Below, one piece after another: positions 1 through 9,516 of a stretch of 12,851 nt of DNA. The stretch is taken from contig UZAE01001523.1 of assembly GCA_900617975.1 (NCBI GenBank), positions 1 through 12,851 on the forward strand. The letters run 5' to 3'. Within the stretch, counting starts at the first letter, position 1; each line of letters begins with the position of its first letter. Under the pieces are notes generated by a model, which saw only the letters and a program-made list of their open reading frames with translations, had not been told where the DNA came from and ran no database searches. A program made the position numbers and the translations under genes. Source of the stretch: Rodentolepis nana (lineage: Eukaryota > Platyhelminthes > Cestoda > Cyclophyllidea > Hymenolepididae).

Positions 1-186
1 TTTGTTCAAAATTCGGTGAAGGCCTCTTATGATATTATTTCTCAGCATATATTGCATAGTTTGGACCAAGTTTTAAATGTTCACTTACGTGGCAGTTCAC
101 ATAATTATTGGAATATCATCACTATGACCATCGGAGCCATCGCGGGTGGATTTTTATTTGTAGCTGCTTGTTTGATGAGGTGCTGA
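1..186 (+). CDS. Partial open frame: C-terminal end of a membrane protein of unknown identity
   Basis: Frame 1 is open from the window edge to a TGA at 184-186, giving 61 residues and no start codon of its own. The last third is a strongly hydrophobic stretch (about residues 39-58, YWNIITMTIGAIAGG then FLFVAACL). It is followed by a two- or three-residue tail ending MRC. That is the shape of a single-pass membrane protein with almost no cytoplasmic tail. The preceding 35 residues are polar and mixed. I recognise no family. It could be the last exon of a neighbouring gene on the same strand, a gene nested in an upstream kinase intron, or the end of a mobile-element or envelope-like membrane protein. 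A chance open frame is also possible at this length. A weak ATTAAA poly(A) signal lies at 422-427. Confidence 0.35.
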   Translation, partial: FVQNSVKASYDIISQHILHSLDQVLNVHLRGSSHNYWNIITMTIGAIAGGFLFVAACLMRC

Positions 187-931
187 TTGTATATGGGGTA
201 CGAAAGGCGGGTTCATCTATTTCCTTATGGTAGCATCAATTCATTACATATTTTAAAAATGTCAGTTAGGGGAGGGGGGGGGGGGTTCTAGCCTTAGTTG
301 ATTTGTACATTCCGCGCTATGTGTGCTGGTCATGTAGCAGTGGAGGTTGTGTCTGATTCATCTAATGGCTTGTATCGAGCCCATCGACACAGATTGGGTG
401 GTGGAAATGACTTCCCATGCTATTAAATATCAGTTGGCTTATAGACGATCGACGGAAATTTGATAAATTTGAAATGCTTCTACGAGCTTTTCCCATAATG
501 AACGCTTTGATAAGGTAAACACGCGTATGATTTTATTTGTTGACTTCCCATTGCTTTAAGTCATGTTGGATCTTATCTCGAGCGTTCATTATAAGTCAGT
601 TTTGAAGTTTTTTCTATCTTGGGGAAAATTATTTTTTGGCAAAGTATTACTTATCACTCATTAGAAAGATGCCAATTAAAGAGAAAAGTTTTAATGTAAC
701 ATTTAAATGTATTTGGAGTGCAAGTTAAACGTTTTAGGTTGCATTTTAAGATCAAGCGGTGGTTAGACATTTGTCATTTCTAATTCTGATTGAAAGTAGA
801 GGCGTATTAGATTGGGTAGTTCGCTAGAACGCTTATGGCTGGTGTAAATTAGTATTTGCATCTTTACCAACAGCAGTGAATGTGCTTATTCTGTTCGATT
901 ATTACTTTTATCCATTTACTTCCTTTGGCAG
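187..931. other. Non-coding stretch before the first kinase exon (intron or intergenic)
   Basis: There is no convincing coding frame here. No ankyrin repeat or earlier SH2 motif is visible on the + strand, so the upstream exons of the kinase must lie left of the window. The stretch is AT-rich and contains a G-tract (274-285). It ends in a pyrimidine-rich acceptor (TTTACTTCCTTTGGCAG, AG at 930-931) feeding the SH2 exon. Whether all of it is intron depends on what the 1-186 frame is. Confidence 0.5.
274..285 (+). repeat. Poly-G tract (12 G)
   Basis: Twelve consecutive G residues, preceded by GGGGA, lie in non-coding sequence. This is a mononucleotide repeat on the transcribed-sense strand. Confidence 0.9.
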
Positions 932-1153
932 TCGGACTGGTTCCACCCCTCCCTCTCGAAAGGTGAGACGGAGAAAGTGTTCACTTCAAGTTCAGCGATG
1001 CAGGACGGCGCCTTTCTGGTTCGTCGCTCTTCCCAATCTGATCGCAAGTTCGTTCTCGTTCTCTACTACCAACGTCAGACTTTAAAATATCAAATTGAAG
1101 TTGTCGATTTCTCCTTCCATTTGGACACTAAGGAGGCTTACTTCATCGATAAA
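932..1153 (+). CDS. Tyrosine kinase exon: N-terminal three quarters of an SH2 domain
   Basis: This exon encodes 74 residues and opens with SDWFHPSLSKGETEKVF. It then carries the SH2 phosphotyrosine-pocket motif DGAFLVRRS; the first R of FLVRR (residue 31, codon 1022-1024) is the expected phosphate-binding arginine. The core strands follow as KFVLVLYY and LKYQIEVV, and the exon ends at AYFIDK. SH2 domains bind phosphotyrosine peptides and recruit the kinase to activated receptors. The acceptor is the pyrimidine-rich GGCAG ending at 931. The donor is AAA|GTATGC at 1153/1154. Both are phase 0, and the next exon continues the domain without a gap (FIDK|GPFHLSLEHF). The frame stays open a few codons beyond each splice site, so the start shown is a splice site, not a start codon. 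In the Shark family this would be the second SH2. The assignment to SH2 is very sure; the family is less so. Confidence 0.9.
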
Positions 1154-1331
1154 GTATGCTAAACGCTCTTTCTATTTTATTTCTCTAAATTCAAATTTCT
1201 CTGAGAATCGAGCACTTTTTACCCATTTCAACTTCACCATTGTACTTAGTGTTGGTGGCTTAATATCGCATTGTTTTTATGAATGCTCATCTAACTGTGT
1301 TCGCTCACAATAAGACACTTTAAACATGTGT

Positions 1332-1342
1332 GGGGGGGGGGG
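1332..1342 (+). repeat. Poly-G tract (11 G)
   Basis: Eleven consecutive G residues lie about 180 bp into the first intron. This is the second such tract on the same strand within 1.1 kb. Confidence 0.9.
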
Positions 1343-2710
1343 CTATTTTAGCGTCTAATATGATCGTTTATTGGGATAAATCTTAACTTTTCCGACTTTC
1401 TAGATTAGTTGGTGATTCAGTGTTTGACCTGTGTCCTAATTTGGCATTTAAAAGCATTTCGTTTAGTTCGAAAGAGATCCATTTTGCCACAACCTTGGAT
1501 ATCCCATGTGAATATTTCGTATCCCACATATTTGCGCGAAATGCAAAGCTTAATGCCTAATTTCCGGCTCTCCAGATCAAATGTAATTGTTGAATTCCTC
1601 AACTTCTATTTTAATCACCTCTTTTCCCTCTAAAAATGCCCATTTATTATGAAGTACGACTAAATTTCAAAAGAAATTGGGTGTTTATTGCGGAGTGAGG
1701 ATTAGCAGCTGTGGAATGCATCACATGATTGAGAGAGTAGGCTTTTAGCTACATTTTAAACTTTCAAATATGAATCTGGAAAAGAGAACATTTTCACGGT
1801 TTCTTCTTTCATTTTCCATAACGAGGCAGTTTATCTCGGGAAAATGTTTTGCTTTACTTTATTTCCAGCCTTCACTACTCTTATTCAATAGTATCTGTTA
1901 ATGTCTTCGAATAATGTCTATTATCTTGCATTGCGCTCTAGAAGAGGATTGATTGTTTTATTTTTTTCGCATTTCAAATTTTCCACCAACTCGCAGCACT
2001 GATTTTCCAAGTATTCCTGCTTCCATATGTACCAGACATCAAGTCCACGTTTCAATCGACCGAAATTAGAATGCTGATTCATTGATAGGGAAAAGGGACC
2101 TTCAGTCATAATGGGCGACAATTGGCTTTCCCATCAAGCAGTGGGCATTTGGTTATTTTTCATTACTCATGTCTTATAATGAAGAAAAAGGCATTCTTTT
2201 TCACCATAAGGTAAAAATGCAAACACTTGGCATTAGGAGTGTGTTGTACAGCATTCAATTCTGACTAATACTCTCTTGATTCTCCACTCTAGTTAATGCG
2301 CTTCTATATTTCTATTCAATTCACCAAACAATCATTACCTTGCGCGCTTGAGTTAGATTTCACAGGAGATAAAGTTTGGTAATTTTGTGATCCGATAGAT
2401 GTATGGGTTCCTGTATTTATTCAAAATCTCAACTAAATTGAGTGTTTGACCGTTCATTTTTGTACTGAGTTTACATTTTTCGGATAGAGTCGGTTATTTA
2501 TTGCGTTTAATTCTTTAATCCTCTCACTCTACGCGTCTGTTATACAGAGCAAACCCGCCTTTGTTTATTTTGTCCTCACCCAAGTACGGTTAGGCTTATT
2601 TTGCGTATAGCAGTTCACTAAAGCCTTTGTCCAATTAGCCATTGACTAAAGATAAATCGATGTTGTACCCGGTTTGGTGAAGAGTTCGCATCGGTCTTAA
2701 TCTTCTCCAG

Positions 2711-2736
2711 CAGTCCTATTGTCGCTGATAGGACTG
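2711..2736. repeat. Short perfect inverted repeat (9-bp arms, 8-base loop)
   Basis: CAGTCCTAT at 2711-2719 is followed after TGTCGCTG by its exact complement ATAGGACTG at 2728-2736. It lies mid-intron, with no coding or RNA-gene context. It may be a chance hairpin. Confidence 0.6.
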
Positions 2737-5073
2737 ATTTCAAAGCAGATACACAAACAATTGGAATGCTAGAAGTGCCATTCTGGCCAACGTGATTACC
2801 ATGCGGGGAAACATCCTGACTAATTTTTCCCGGCGTGCCTGCTCTCCTTGTTTCCGTAGGGTTTTGTTTAGCGCATGGGGAAAATTATAACTAGGTGGCA
2901 TTGGAAGTCAGGAATGCTTATCCTTGAAAGTGGGAGTTAAGTCCATCTTATCCCTCGTTGACCTCGAGAATTTCGCCTGATTATAGAAACTTGCTTGCTT
3001 AGCGATTACTTGATGGCTTGTTTTTTTATTTTGCCAATGAAGTACCCCGGTTTGCGAGTATAATTGAATGCATTGCCTTTCCACTAATGCATTTACTTTA
3101 AATGCGTAATGTCTCAATCATTACCAGTACGTATTGGTATTCAAAGTATTGGCCACGCGGTTGTGGACTTATTTACAGACGAAGAGTGCTTTCAAGTTGC
3201 AGTTCTCTGTTTAAATTTGTCGTATATTTAAGATGTAATATGGTGAAAAGTCGTTTATCTAATGAAAATGTTGTGCACGAATCCTTCATTGGTTGTAAAA
3301 TAATAAATAGAACTTTATGCCACAATAGACTGCCAGGTATTCGGCAAAAATATATTTTCATTTTGACCCATCGAATTCACTATCGAACTGGTTAACCAAC
3401 TCGGTGGTTAATAAATCTCCTGAATCTTGCTTCGCCTGGTTTATTTTTCTGTAAGCTTAAAGCTTGAAGCATACGTAGACTTGATACTACCTCGTGCCGA
3501 ATTTCCATAATTATGGTTGATAGTATTAGAATTATTCCATTGAGTTTAGATTGGGAGGTCTGACTGATGTTGTAGTTACGGTTTTGCTCAAGATATCCGT
3601 AAATATCCTTCCAAAGATAGTTTCATTTGACACAATCGCTTTAAATAAATTTTTATCCCAAACCCTGCCGCATCTATGAAGACAGTGCTTGTTAAATCGT
3701 TGATTGGGTAGATTTGTCTCCTTTGGACGTGTCGGTCTTCACTGTTTTACTTCTCTAGCTCCAACTGTGGCTGGCCGACCTTGTAAATGTCCTTCATATC
3801 AAGAAACAGCGCTTACTTATGCCTCTTGTGTTTTCACGCATACACACACACGCGGACTGCTTAATGGTTTCTTTATTGCCGAAGTAGAGTAATTTATGTC
3901 TATCATTAGGGTTTTATACATAGCCGTCCCCCGATTAATGTTATCTATGTCAAATGAAATGTTTCCTTGTCTTGTTTCTTTTATTGTATGCTTTTCCATT
4001 CATTTTTTGCTGCAGTTTCTAATGGAGCACATTTTGGGATCAGACTAACCCATTGGAGGAATACATGCAGTGGATGCATCGCATAAGTACATTGACGGAA
4101 GTGAGTGATTGAAGTTGACATCCTTTGTTAAGATCGATTTAGTTGCCATGACTCGCAATTCCATAAAAACCTTTGAGCTGAGATTCGCTTTATGCCTATC
4201 TGTAACGGCTACAATGCCATAGTGGCTAAACTTCCAAAACTTCAATTTCCTTCCTCAAGCCCCAACCACAAACGTTGAGACACCGTTGCTTGATTAAGTT
4301 AGCTTATTTGCTTTTTCCTTTGTTTCATACATACTTTTAAGAAAGGTAATCTAAATTTTGATATTTATGTTATCCGAGTGTAATCTAAGAGGCTTTTCTA
4401 ATGATTTCATCATGTTTAATAGGGACATAAATATTTTTGGCTTGAAGAGTACATTTTATACAATTATCTCGCTTGCCTTTATCCTTCCAATTTTTTTTAG
4501 AATTCTTTTATATTTTTTTGGTAGTACAACTTATGAGTCACTAGCGCATAACATGGGGAAATCTTACTACTTTCCCAACCCCATACAAACTTACGAGTGG
4601 GCCAGGATACATATTGTTTCATTCTAATAGTGGTAAAAATATAAAGTGATACGTTCGTAATATATATCAAAATTACCCTAGGTATAGCGCCTTCTTGGTC
4701 GTAAACACACTTAACCACAAATGATATTGATGAGGAATAGGAAAAGTGGCTTGAATAATTGCATTTGGGAATTAAAACAAGAAATTACGCTTATTACGTA
4801 AGCATTAGACTGAAAAAATGTACGCGGTGTAGAGAAGGCGCATTTAGGTCACAGGGTTATTAAGAGATCGCTGTAAATATGGGTTCAGTAACTATATAAG
4901 TATGCTGAAGTGCTCATAACTTAATTTTCCGCAATAAATTATTAACCAGTTGCAATAAAATATTTTCTAGTCCGAATTGGCTTCATTTTGGTAGCTATAG
5001 TTTGAATAACGTGATTAACTTCCCTAAGAAATTTTATTTGCCCGTTTTCACCACCTCGTTATTTCCTTACCAG

Positions 5074-5415
5074 GGTCCATTCCACCTCTCGTTGGAGCAC
5101 TTCATCGAGCACTACAGTCGTTTCGCCGACGGTATCCCCACTCGGTTGCGCTTTGCGGTCTCTCCCACCGGTCGATTTTTGAATATGGAGCGTCTTCTCT
5201 CCTCTAGCGTTTCCTCCTCTGCCAATCCCTCTAATCCATCTTCCTCCTCCACCTCTTCTTCTGGTGGACGTGAACTTGTCAAAGTGGGTGATCCCCACCG
5301 GAACTCTGGTGAGGCTTGGGCTCTCGCCTCGGTCTTGGCTGGTGGTCATCGGGGAGCCCCGTTGGTTGTTCAGGGTCACGCGTTTGTGTCAGGACGGCCA
5401 AAATCACAATCTGCC
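5074..5415 (+). CDS. Tyrosine kinase exon: end of SH2 domain and start of Ser-rich linker
   Basis: This exon encodes 114 residues. Residues 1-31 finish the SH2 domain: GPFHLSLEHFIEHYSRFADG then IPTRLRFAVSP, a helix-B and closing-strand signature resembling the Shark and Csk/Syk groups. From about residue 36 comes a linker. It starts NMERLL and passes through a serine tract (SSSVSSSANPSNPSSSSTSS, residues 43-62). It continues as a less biased Gly/Ala/Val-containing segment ending RPKSQSA. Linkers between the last SH2 and the kinase are variable in this family and often carry regulatory phosphorylation sites. None can be named here; there is no tyrosine after the SH2 end in this exon. The acceptor is TACCAG ending at 5073 and the donor is GCC|GTAAGT at 5415/5416, both phase 0. 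GC content and codon use rise clearly above the flanking introns, supporting real coding. Confidence 0.9.
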
Positions 5416-7665
5416 GTAAGTGATCCATGCTTCCATCTAATTGAATTCATGAGTCAATTCCTATTTGCTCTTAACTATCAAAAGTAATTTTTATCCTGAA
5501 AATTGGCAGATTTTGGGTAAAGCAATTGTTGTTGAAAAAGCGTCGGTTCCAAACATTTCATTACTAATGGGCACTAAAAACTAGTAACCCTCAAAATTTT
5601 AGATTTTAAAGTTCCTTCTTTCTTTTATGCGTATTAGTGATTTTTTTAGAAATTAGTGTTTGTATTTGATACCGGCTCATTTTCATAATACGAATCGCCA
5701 GTATCAAAATTATTCACCTTCAGATTTCATGCCCGAATTCGCAATTTCATCATTAAAAGTGATTTTATTCTATGGTGAGTTATGTCTCATTCTTTTTTGT
5801 ATTGTATTCTGCTGATTTGTAGCTATTTAAAAGCTATCTGTGATGCTTCCATTGCCATTGCCTTCTGTCATAAATTGTGCTCCTAATCTACTTTAAATTA
5901 CGAATTCCCCACTTTATTCTGGATAATTTTCGCCCATTCGAAGAATCAGAATATTTTACTCTCGGAGTGTACGCACGGCTATGGAATGTCACTTAGATTT
6001 TCAGTAGTTTTGCATCTAGTTCAAATTAGTTGGCCCGCTTTACCTGATGTGTTCCAGTTTAGTTACCGGTAAAGCATCCGTTACAGTCTTTGCCGATTAT
6101 CCTTTATTGAGGTATTAGCATTACCAACTCTATTTTCCGCCCTATCACTTCCTCTCTCTCTCCTCCTCGATGTATCTTCAGTAGTGGTGTGTGCCTACTA
6201 AGTACCCAAAGCTCACCCTTTTATCTTGTCTCCTATTTATAGTTGTGACTCATCTGATCCACAGATACACTTAGATTGATTAATGACAGTCATTTAAGCT
6301 TCCGTTTAATTTCTCCCTCCACTTCACCAACCTCCAGAGATTGCAAATTTGAAATTAGTGAAATTCTCCGATTTGTTTTTTTCTCTGTTTTCTTTCCGGT
6401 TTGCAAGCCATGTACACTTGCCTGCATGAGCATGCTGAGCATGAATTTGGTGTATTGATATGGAACTTATCTTCCAATCTGAGTTCTACTCTTTTCTGTT
6501 CGCTGGTGTTCTGGAAGGATATGCCTGCAATCGTGCGGTTTAGAGAATTTCATATATCCGGTCCATTTTGTTATCTTGGAGTCAGTTTTGCACAAAATTG
6601 CTCGAGCACACTTACGTCTTGGAATTACTAATGTAGAATTTTGAAAATTTGCTAATTAGTTGCCTTTCTAGATTTACTGCAATATTCGTGAAGATGTTAC
6701 TTGCCCTGGCGTGAAAACCACCTCAACATTTAGTGGAACGAGGTCAAGTCGAGCATGTGGGAATTAGGTAATTGGTAAACGAGGTAGAGGTCTGCAGTGA
6801 TTTGTTGCTGATTTGCTAGATCGTTTCTTAAATGCGCCGATAATGCCAGGATTAAGGTTCCTGAAAAGTGGTTTTTCTGTTTTCCTATTTAATTTTGTTT
6901 TTTGTTCATTTAGCTCTCGTCATCCGAATTAAAAAGTTTTTTATTCACGACTTTAAATTTTTTTGGGCAAAGTAAAAAAGCTTAATCGTGTGATGTTTGG
7001 GATTTTGAAAGTGGATGGGAGTTTAGCCAGTCACGTAATACCCATATTTTCTCATTTGCCTTGATGAATTACTCTTTCGTCTATGTTGAAGAATGAATCT
7101 CTTAAATTATTTAAATTAGCGATTTATCCTTTGCATGTGTTGGCTTCGTTCATTGGCGTGTTGTTACTCTGTTATCTACTTGTAGCTCTCTAAGTTCGAG
7201 TTCCGTGGGTTTTAAGTAGCAATTTCAAAGAATTGTTTTTGTTCTAAGTTCAAATACTTTCGTTTTAAACTTAACTCTAACTTTTTTACATTTTATTACC
7301 GTTCGATCACTGTTAGGTTGTTTGGAGGCATATATATATATATATATATATACATATTTTGGCAGTTTGTAAGTCTTAAAATCATTGTGTGTCGACGGTT
7401 CGGCTGTGTCATTGTGCTAAAGGCAAATGACAAGTTAACTCTTCCAAAATAAAACAAAATTTGTTTGACCATTGGTTGTTGTTTTTTAAATTAATTTACT
7501 TTTACAGGTGATGGTCTTGATGCAGTTGATATTTTGCATTGCCAAATCAGCTTAAGATACGCGTATGAGTAACGGATGTTTAACAGGCAGGATAGACCAG
7601 TTAAGAATGAAGCAATTTGAGAGTTACTCTATGTGTTGAAAAAGGCAGCTTCAGGCGTCTGCCAG
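5416..7665 (+). other. Intron between linker exons (about 2.25 kb)
   Basis: The intron starts with a consensus donor GTAAGT at 5416. Its end is less sure. CTGCCAG ending at 7665 keeps phase 0, but the open frame extends back to 7621, and a small extra linker exon inside this interval cannot be excluded. The open frames at 6276-6458 and 6401-6631 on + show no motifs. An AT microsatellite lies at 7330-7352. Nothing else was recognised. Confidence 0.65.
7330..7352. repeat. AT dinucleotide microsatellite
   Basis: An uninterrupted run of alternating A and T, about eleven and a half AT units, is followed by CATATTTT. It is intronic. Confidence 0.95.
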
Positions 7666-7956
7666 ACCAATACGCCTATTCATCTTATTTCTTCACCTTT
7701 GAAGAGCAAGCGAAACAGCAGTTCGAGTTCTGGTCTCTCGAGTAGTGGTACGGCGATGGTCGCTTCTGGTGGAGGTGGCGTTTTGCAATCAGTTCCTTCT
7801 TCTGTACTAGGCACGGCTGGCGGTGGAACGGAACTCCGGCTTATCCCCAGTGATGCTGTCATTCTCCTCTGTCGTCTTGGGGAGGGAGAATTCGGTGAAG
7901 TCTATTGCGGCAAACTGCATCTCGAAAATGGTGTCACTCATGATGTTGCAGTTAAG
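7666..7956 (+). CDS. Tyrosine kinase exon: end of linker and start of kinase N-lobe (glycine loop, VAVK)
   Basis: As drawn, the exon encodes 97 residues. The first 59 are low-complexity linker (SKRNSSSSSGLSSSGT, ASGGGG, GTAGGG). The kinase domain then begins ELRLIPSDAVILLCRLGEGE. The glycine-rich ATP loop LGEGEFGEV is at 7876-7902, followed by YCGKLHLENGVTHDVAVK. The final K (codon 7954-7956) is the expected ATP-anchoring lysine, and the intron falls directly after it. The donor AAG|GTGAGT at 7956/7957 is a consensus site. The start is the weak point. The acceptor CTGCCAG|ACC at 7665/7666 matches the phase-0 donor of the previous exon. TTTGAG at 7623 would also be in phase and would add 14 residues. 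The better-looking TTCAG at 7654 would break the frame unless a small exon lies upstream. The kinase identity is very sure. Confidence 0.88.
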
Positions 7957-8420
7957 GTGAGTGAAAACTGAAATATGTTTGCACTGAAAACTTTACTTAT
8001 AAAATCTAACTCAGATTGGTGGGATACTCAAACTTTGAACTCTCCTTCTTCCTTTCTTCCGAGCATTTTATCAATACAACTGCTCTGTCACTTTAACCCA
8101 ATCTCCCTTAATGGGCTGAGAGCTCTAACTTCATTTTGTATATTTAAGCTACCTTTGTGATAGAATCATTGTGGATGGAAATAAGTTGCTGCATAAAGTT
8201 TATGTTTCAAGTGTGAGGTAATCTTAATGTGTCTTTTTGCTGGGAAGTGCAAATGAAATCACTGATCATTAGGAAATAAAGAGACGTTCCTATATGCTCA
8301 GTTTCTACTTTTTCATCCTTTTCCTAATAACCGGTCTATATTTACGTACTTCTGGTCTTGTGTGTACTTTCCACCTACATTGTACTTTAAGTTTTTTAAT
8401 CCAAGTTATTAATTGTGAAG

Positions 8421-8442
8421 AGGGTACCTTTGGGGGTACCCT
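8421..8442. repeat. Short perfect inverted repeat (8-bp arms)
   Basis: AGGGTACC at 8421-8428 and GGTACCCT at 8435-8442 are exact complements around a six-base loop (TTTGGG). It is intronic, and no T-run or gene end suggests a terminator-like role. Confidence 0.6.
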
Positions 8443-9068
8443 AATACGATGAATGAATGACCTTGTTTTGAAAATTTCATTCTCTTACAATACTGTATTA
8501 TTATGTCTGTGCTAGTTTTGAATATTTTATTTGGAATACGTTTTCCTATCACGCGTTGTCATTTTGATTAGTCAGCTTTCACTTTGGGCTTAAAAAGGAG
8601 AGAATGAAATTTCAGATGTTGTTAGCGGAAGGAAGTAGACTACAGATTAGATGCCCACTTCCTGTGCTAGAAGAATAATAAGCATCCGGTTTTGATGAAA
8701 TAATGTTTATTTAGGACTCGAGATAGACTTACAATATCTACACGATTACTCCGTAATCTCACCTCCTTTGGAGTTAAGGATTACTCATCGTAATGAGAGA
8801 GTAAGCCAAAGTTAGAGTTGCTTATATGTTTGAGCGTATGTGTATAATTACAGTACTCAATGGCTACCTTCCATCGGGATTTCAGACCATAAAGGGGTAC
8901 GCAAATGAGAAGCCTTTTGGCAGTGTAATGTGTCATGGTTAGTCACCAAAATAAGCATTTCTAGCGTAATCATATATTACTCTAAGTAATTTTTAATTTC
9001 AGAATGATGGTACTCGTCACATAGAAGGTGACTGAAATAGAGAAATTCCATTTTTGCGACAATGTGAT

Positions 9069-9352
9069 TTATTCTTTCAATCCTCGGCAGCACTTGCTTT
9101 TTAACCTAATCTCATCAAAGTCGTCTACTTGACCCTTTAATGCTCCTATATCCGTTAGGTTCTCATCCAAAGTAAGCTCAATTGGTACTAGATTCGTAAC
9201 AGAAGGTGCTATTGCTGTTCAAAACATGTTCGATTCGCCCCTAGCCTTCTCCTGATACCACCAAAACTCATCACGTCGGCAGCATCAGTCTGATGTGAGA
9301 CACTTGCAAGTACGATCGGGTGCTTTTTTTCAGAAAAAATATTATTCGGGCG
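9069..9352 (-). pseudogene. Possible decayed coding relic, unidentified
   Basis: Two overlapping minus-strand open frames read end to end. One spans 9352-9209 (47 codons, including VMSFGGIRRRLGANRTCFEQ, then a stop). The other, in a different frame, spans 9218-9069 (49 codons, including NLVPIELTLDENLTDIGALK, then a stop that overlaps AATAAA). A single frameshift near 9210-9218 would separate them. The second reads acidic and protein-like, but each length is within what chance allows. No family is recognised. It may be a fragment of a transposon or retrocopy, or nothing at all. Confidence 0.2.
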
Positions 9353-9403
9353 TTAAATGTTTAAGTGATTCTGGAAAATTGAGAGACTCGTGTTTTTTAA
9401 TCG

Positions 9404-9516
9404 TTTTTTTATTTATTTCAAATTGTAGGCGTTTCGTTAGTTATCATTACCCCTTTAGTTGACTTCGAGCTTCACAGAGGGGAGGAACAGACAAAGTGAA
9501 AAAGTCGAGAGGGGGG
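9404..9516 (-). mobile_element. Dispersed repeat, short copy (SINE/LINE-end-like), A-rich tail
   Basis: This stretch matches 12230-12345 at roughly four positions in five by eye. Exact shared blocks include CTTTAGTTGACTTC, GCTTCACAGAGGGGA and AAAGTCGAG. Read on the minus strand, both copies end in the same A-rich tail (AAATAAATAA type, here at 9404-9419). Similarity fades right of about 9516, where the sequence becomes purine-rich (GACAGACAGACAC at 9548-9557 and around it). This copy may therefore be truncated at its 5' end or diverged. I could not find a flanking target duplication. Confidence 0.65.

Larger units (their letters stand above)
1154..5073 (+). other. Intron within the SH2 domain (about 3.9 kb, phase 0)
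   Basis: The intron runs from donor GTATGC at 1154 to acceptor TTATTTCCTTACCAG ending at 5073. It splits the SH2 domain between its core sheet and its second helix. Several short open frames inside it (for example 3102-3395 and 4358-4627 on +, 2908-3117 on -) have no recognisable motifs and read like translated AT-rich noise. It holds a second poly-G tract (1332-1342), a hairpin (2711-2736) and a very short CA run near 3842-3851. I see no RNA gene or mobile element in it. Confidence 0.8.

Noticed and set aside
977..979. GTG as a possible start codon of the SH2 frame
   Set aside because: The frame continues upstream through WFHPSLSKGETEK, the conserved start of the SH2 domain, to a good splice acceptor at 931. 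This is an internal exon.
2908..3117. 69-codon minus-strand frame
   Set aside because: It reads somewhat protein-like but has no recognisable motif, no splice context and no repeat partner in the window. The length is within chance.
3102..3395. 97-codon + strand frame in the first intron
   Set aside because: No recognisable motif. Composition matches the surrounding intron, and it is not needed to join the flanking SH2 halves, which fit exactly without it.
4358..4627. 89-codon + strand frame with hydrophobic stretches
   Set aside because: It begins at a TTG, the hydrophobicity follows from T-rich intron sequence, and no splice-site or family support is seen.
5059..5379. 106-codon minus-strand open frame
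   Set aside because: It is antisense to the SH2/linker exon. Its Arg/Gly-rich product is the mirror of the serine-rich coding sequence and has no motifs of its own.
6276..6631. Two overlapping + strand open frames in the second intron
   Set aside because: No motifs, and the composition is intron-like. They do not resemble a linker exon.
9228..9236. GTTCGATTC, resembling a tRNA B box
   Set aside because: The flanking bases do not form a T-arm stem and no acceptor stem or anticodon arm can be built around it.
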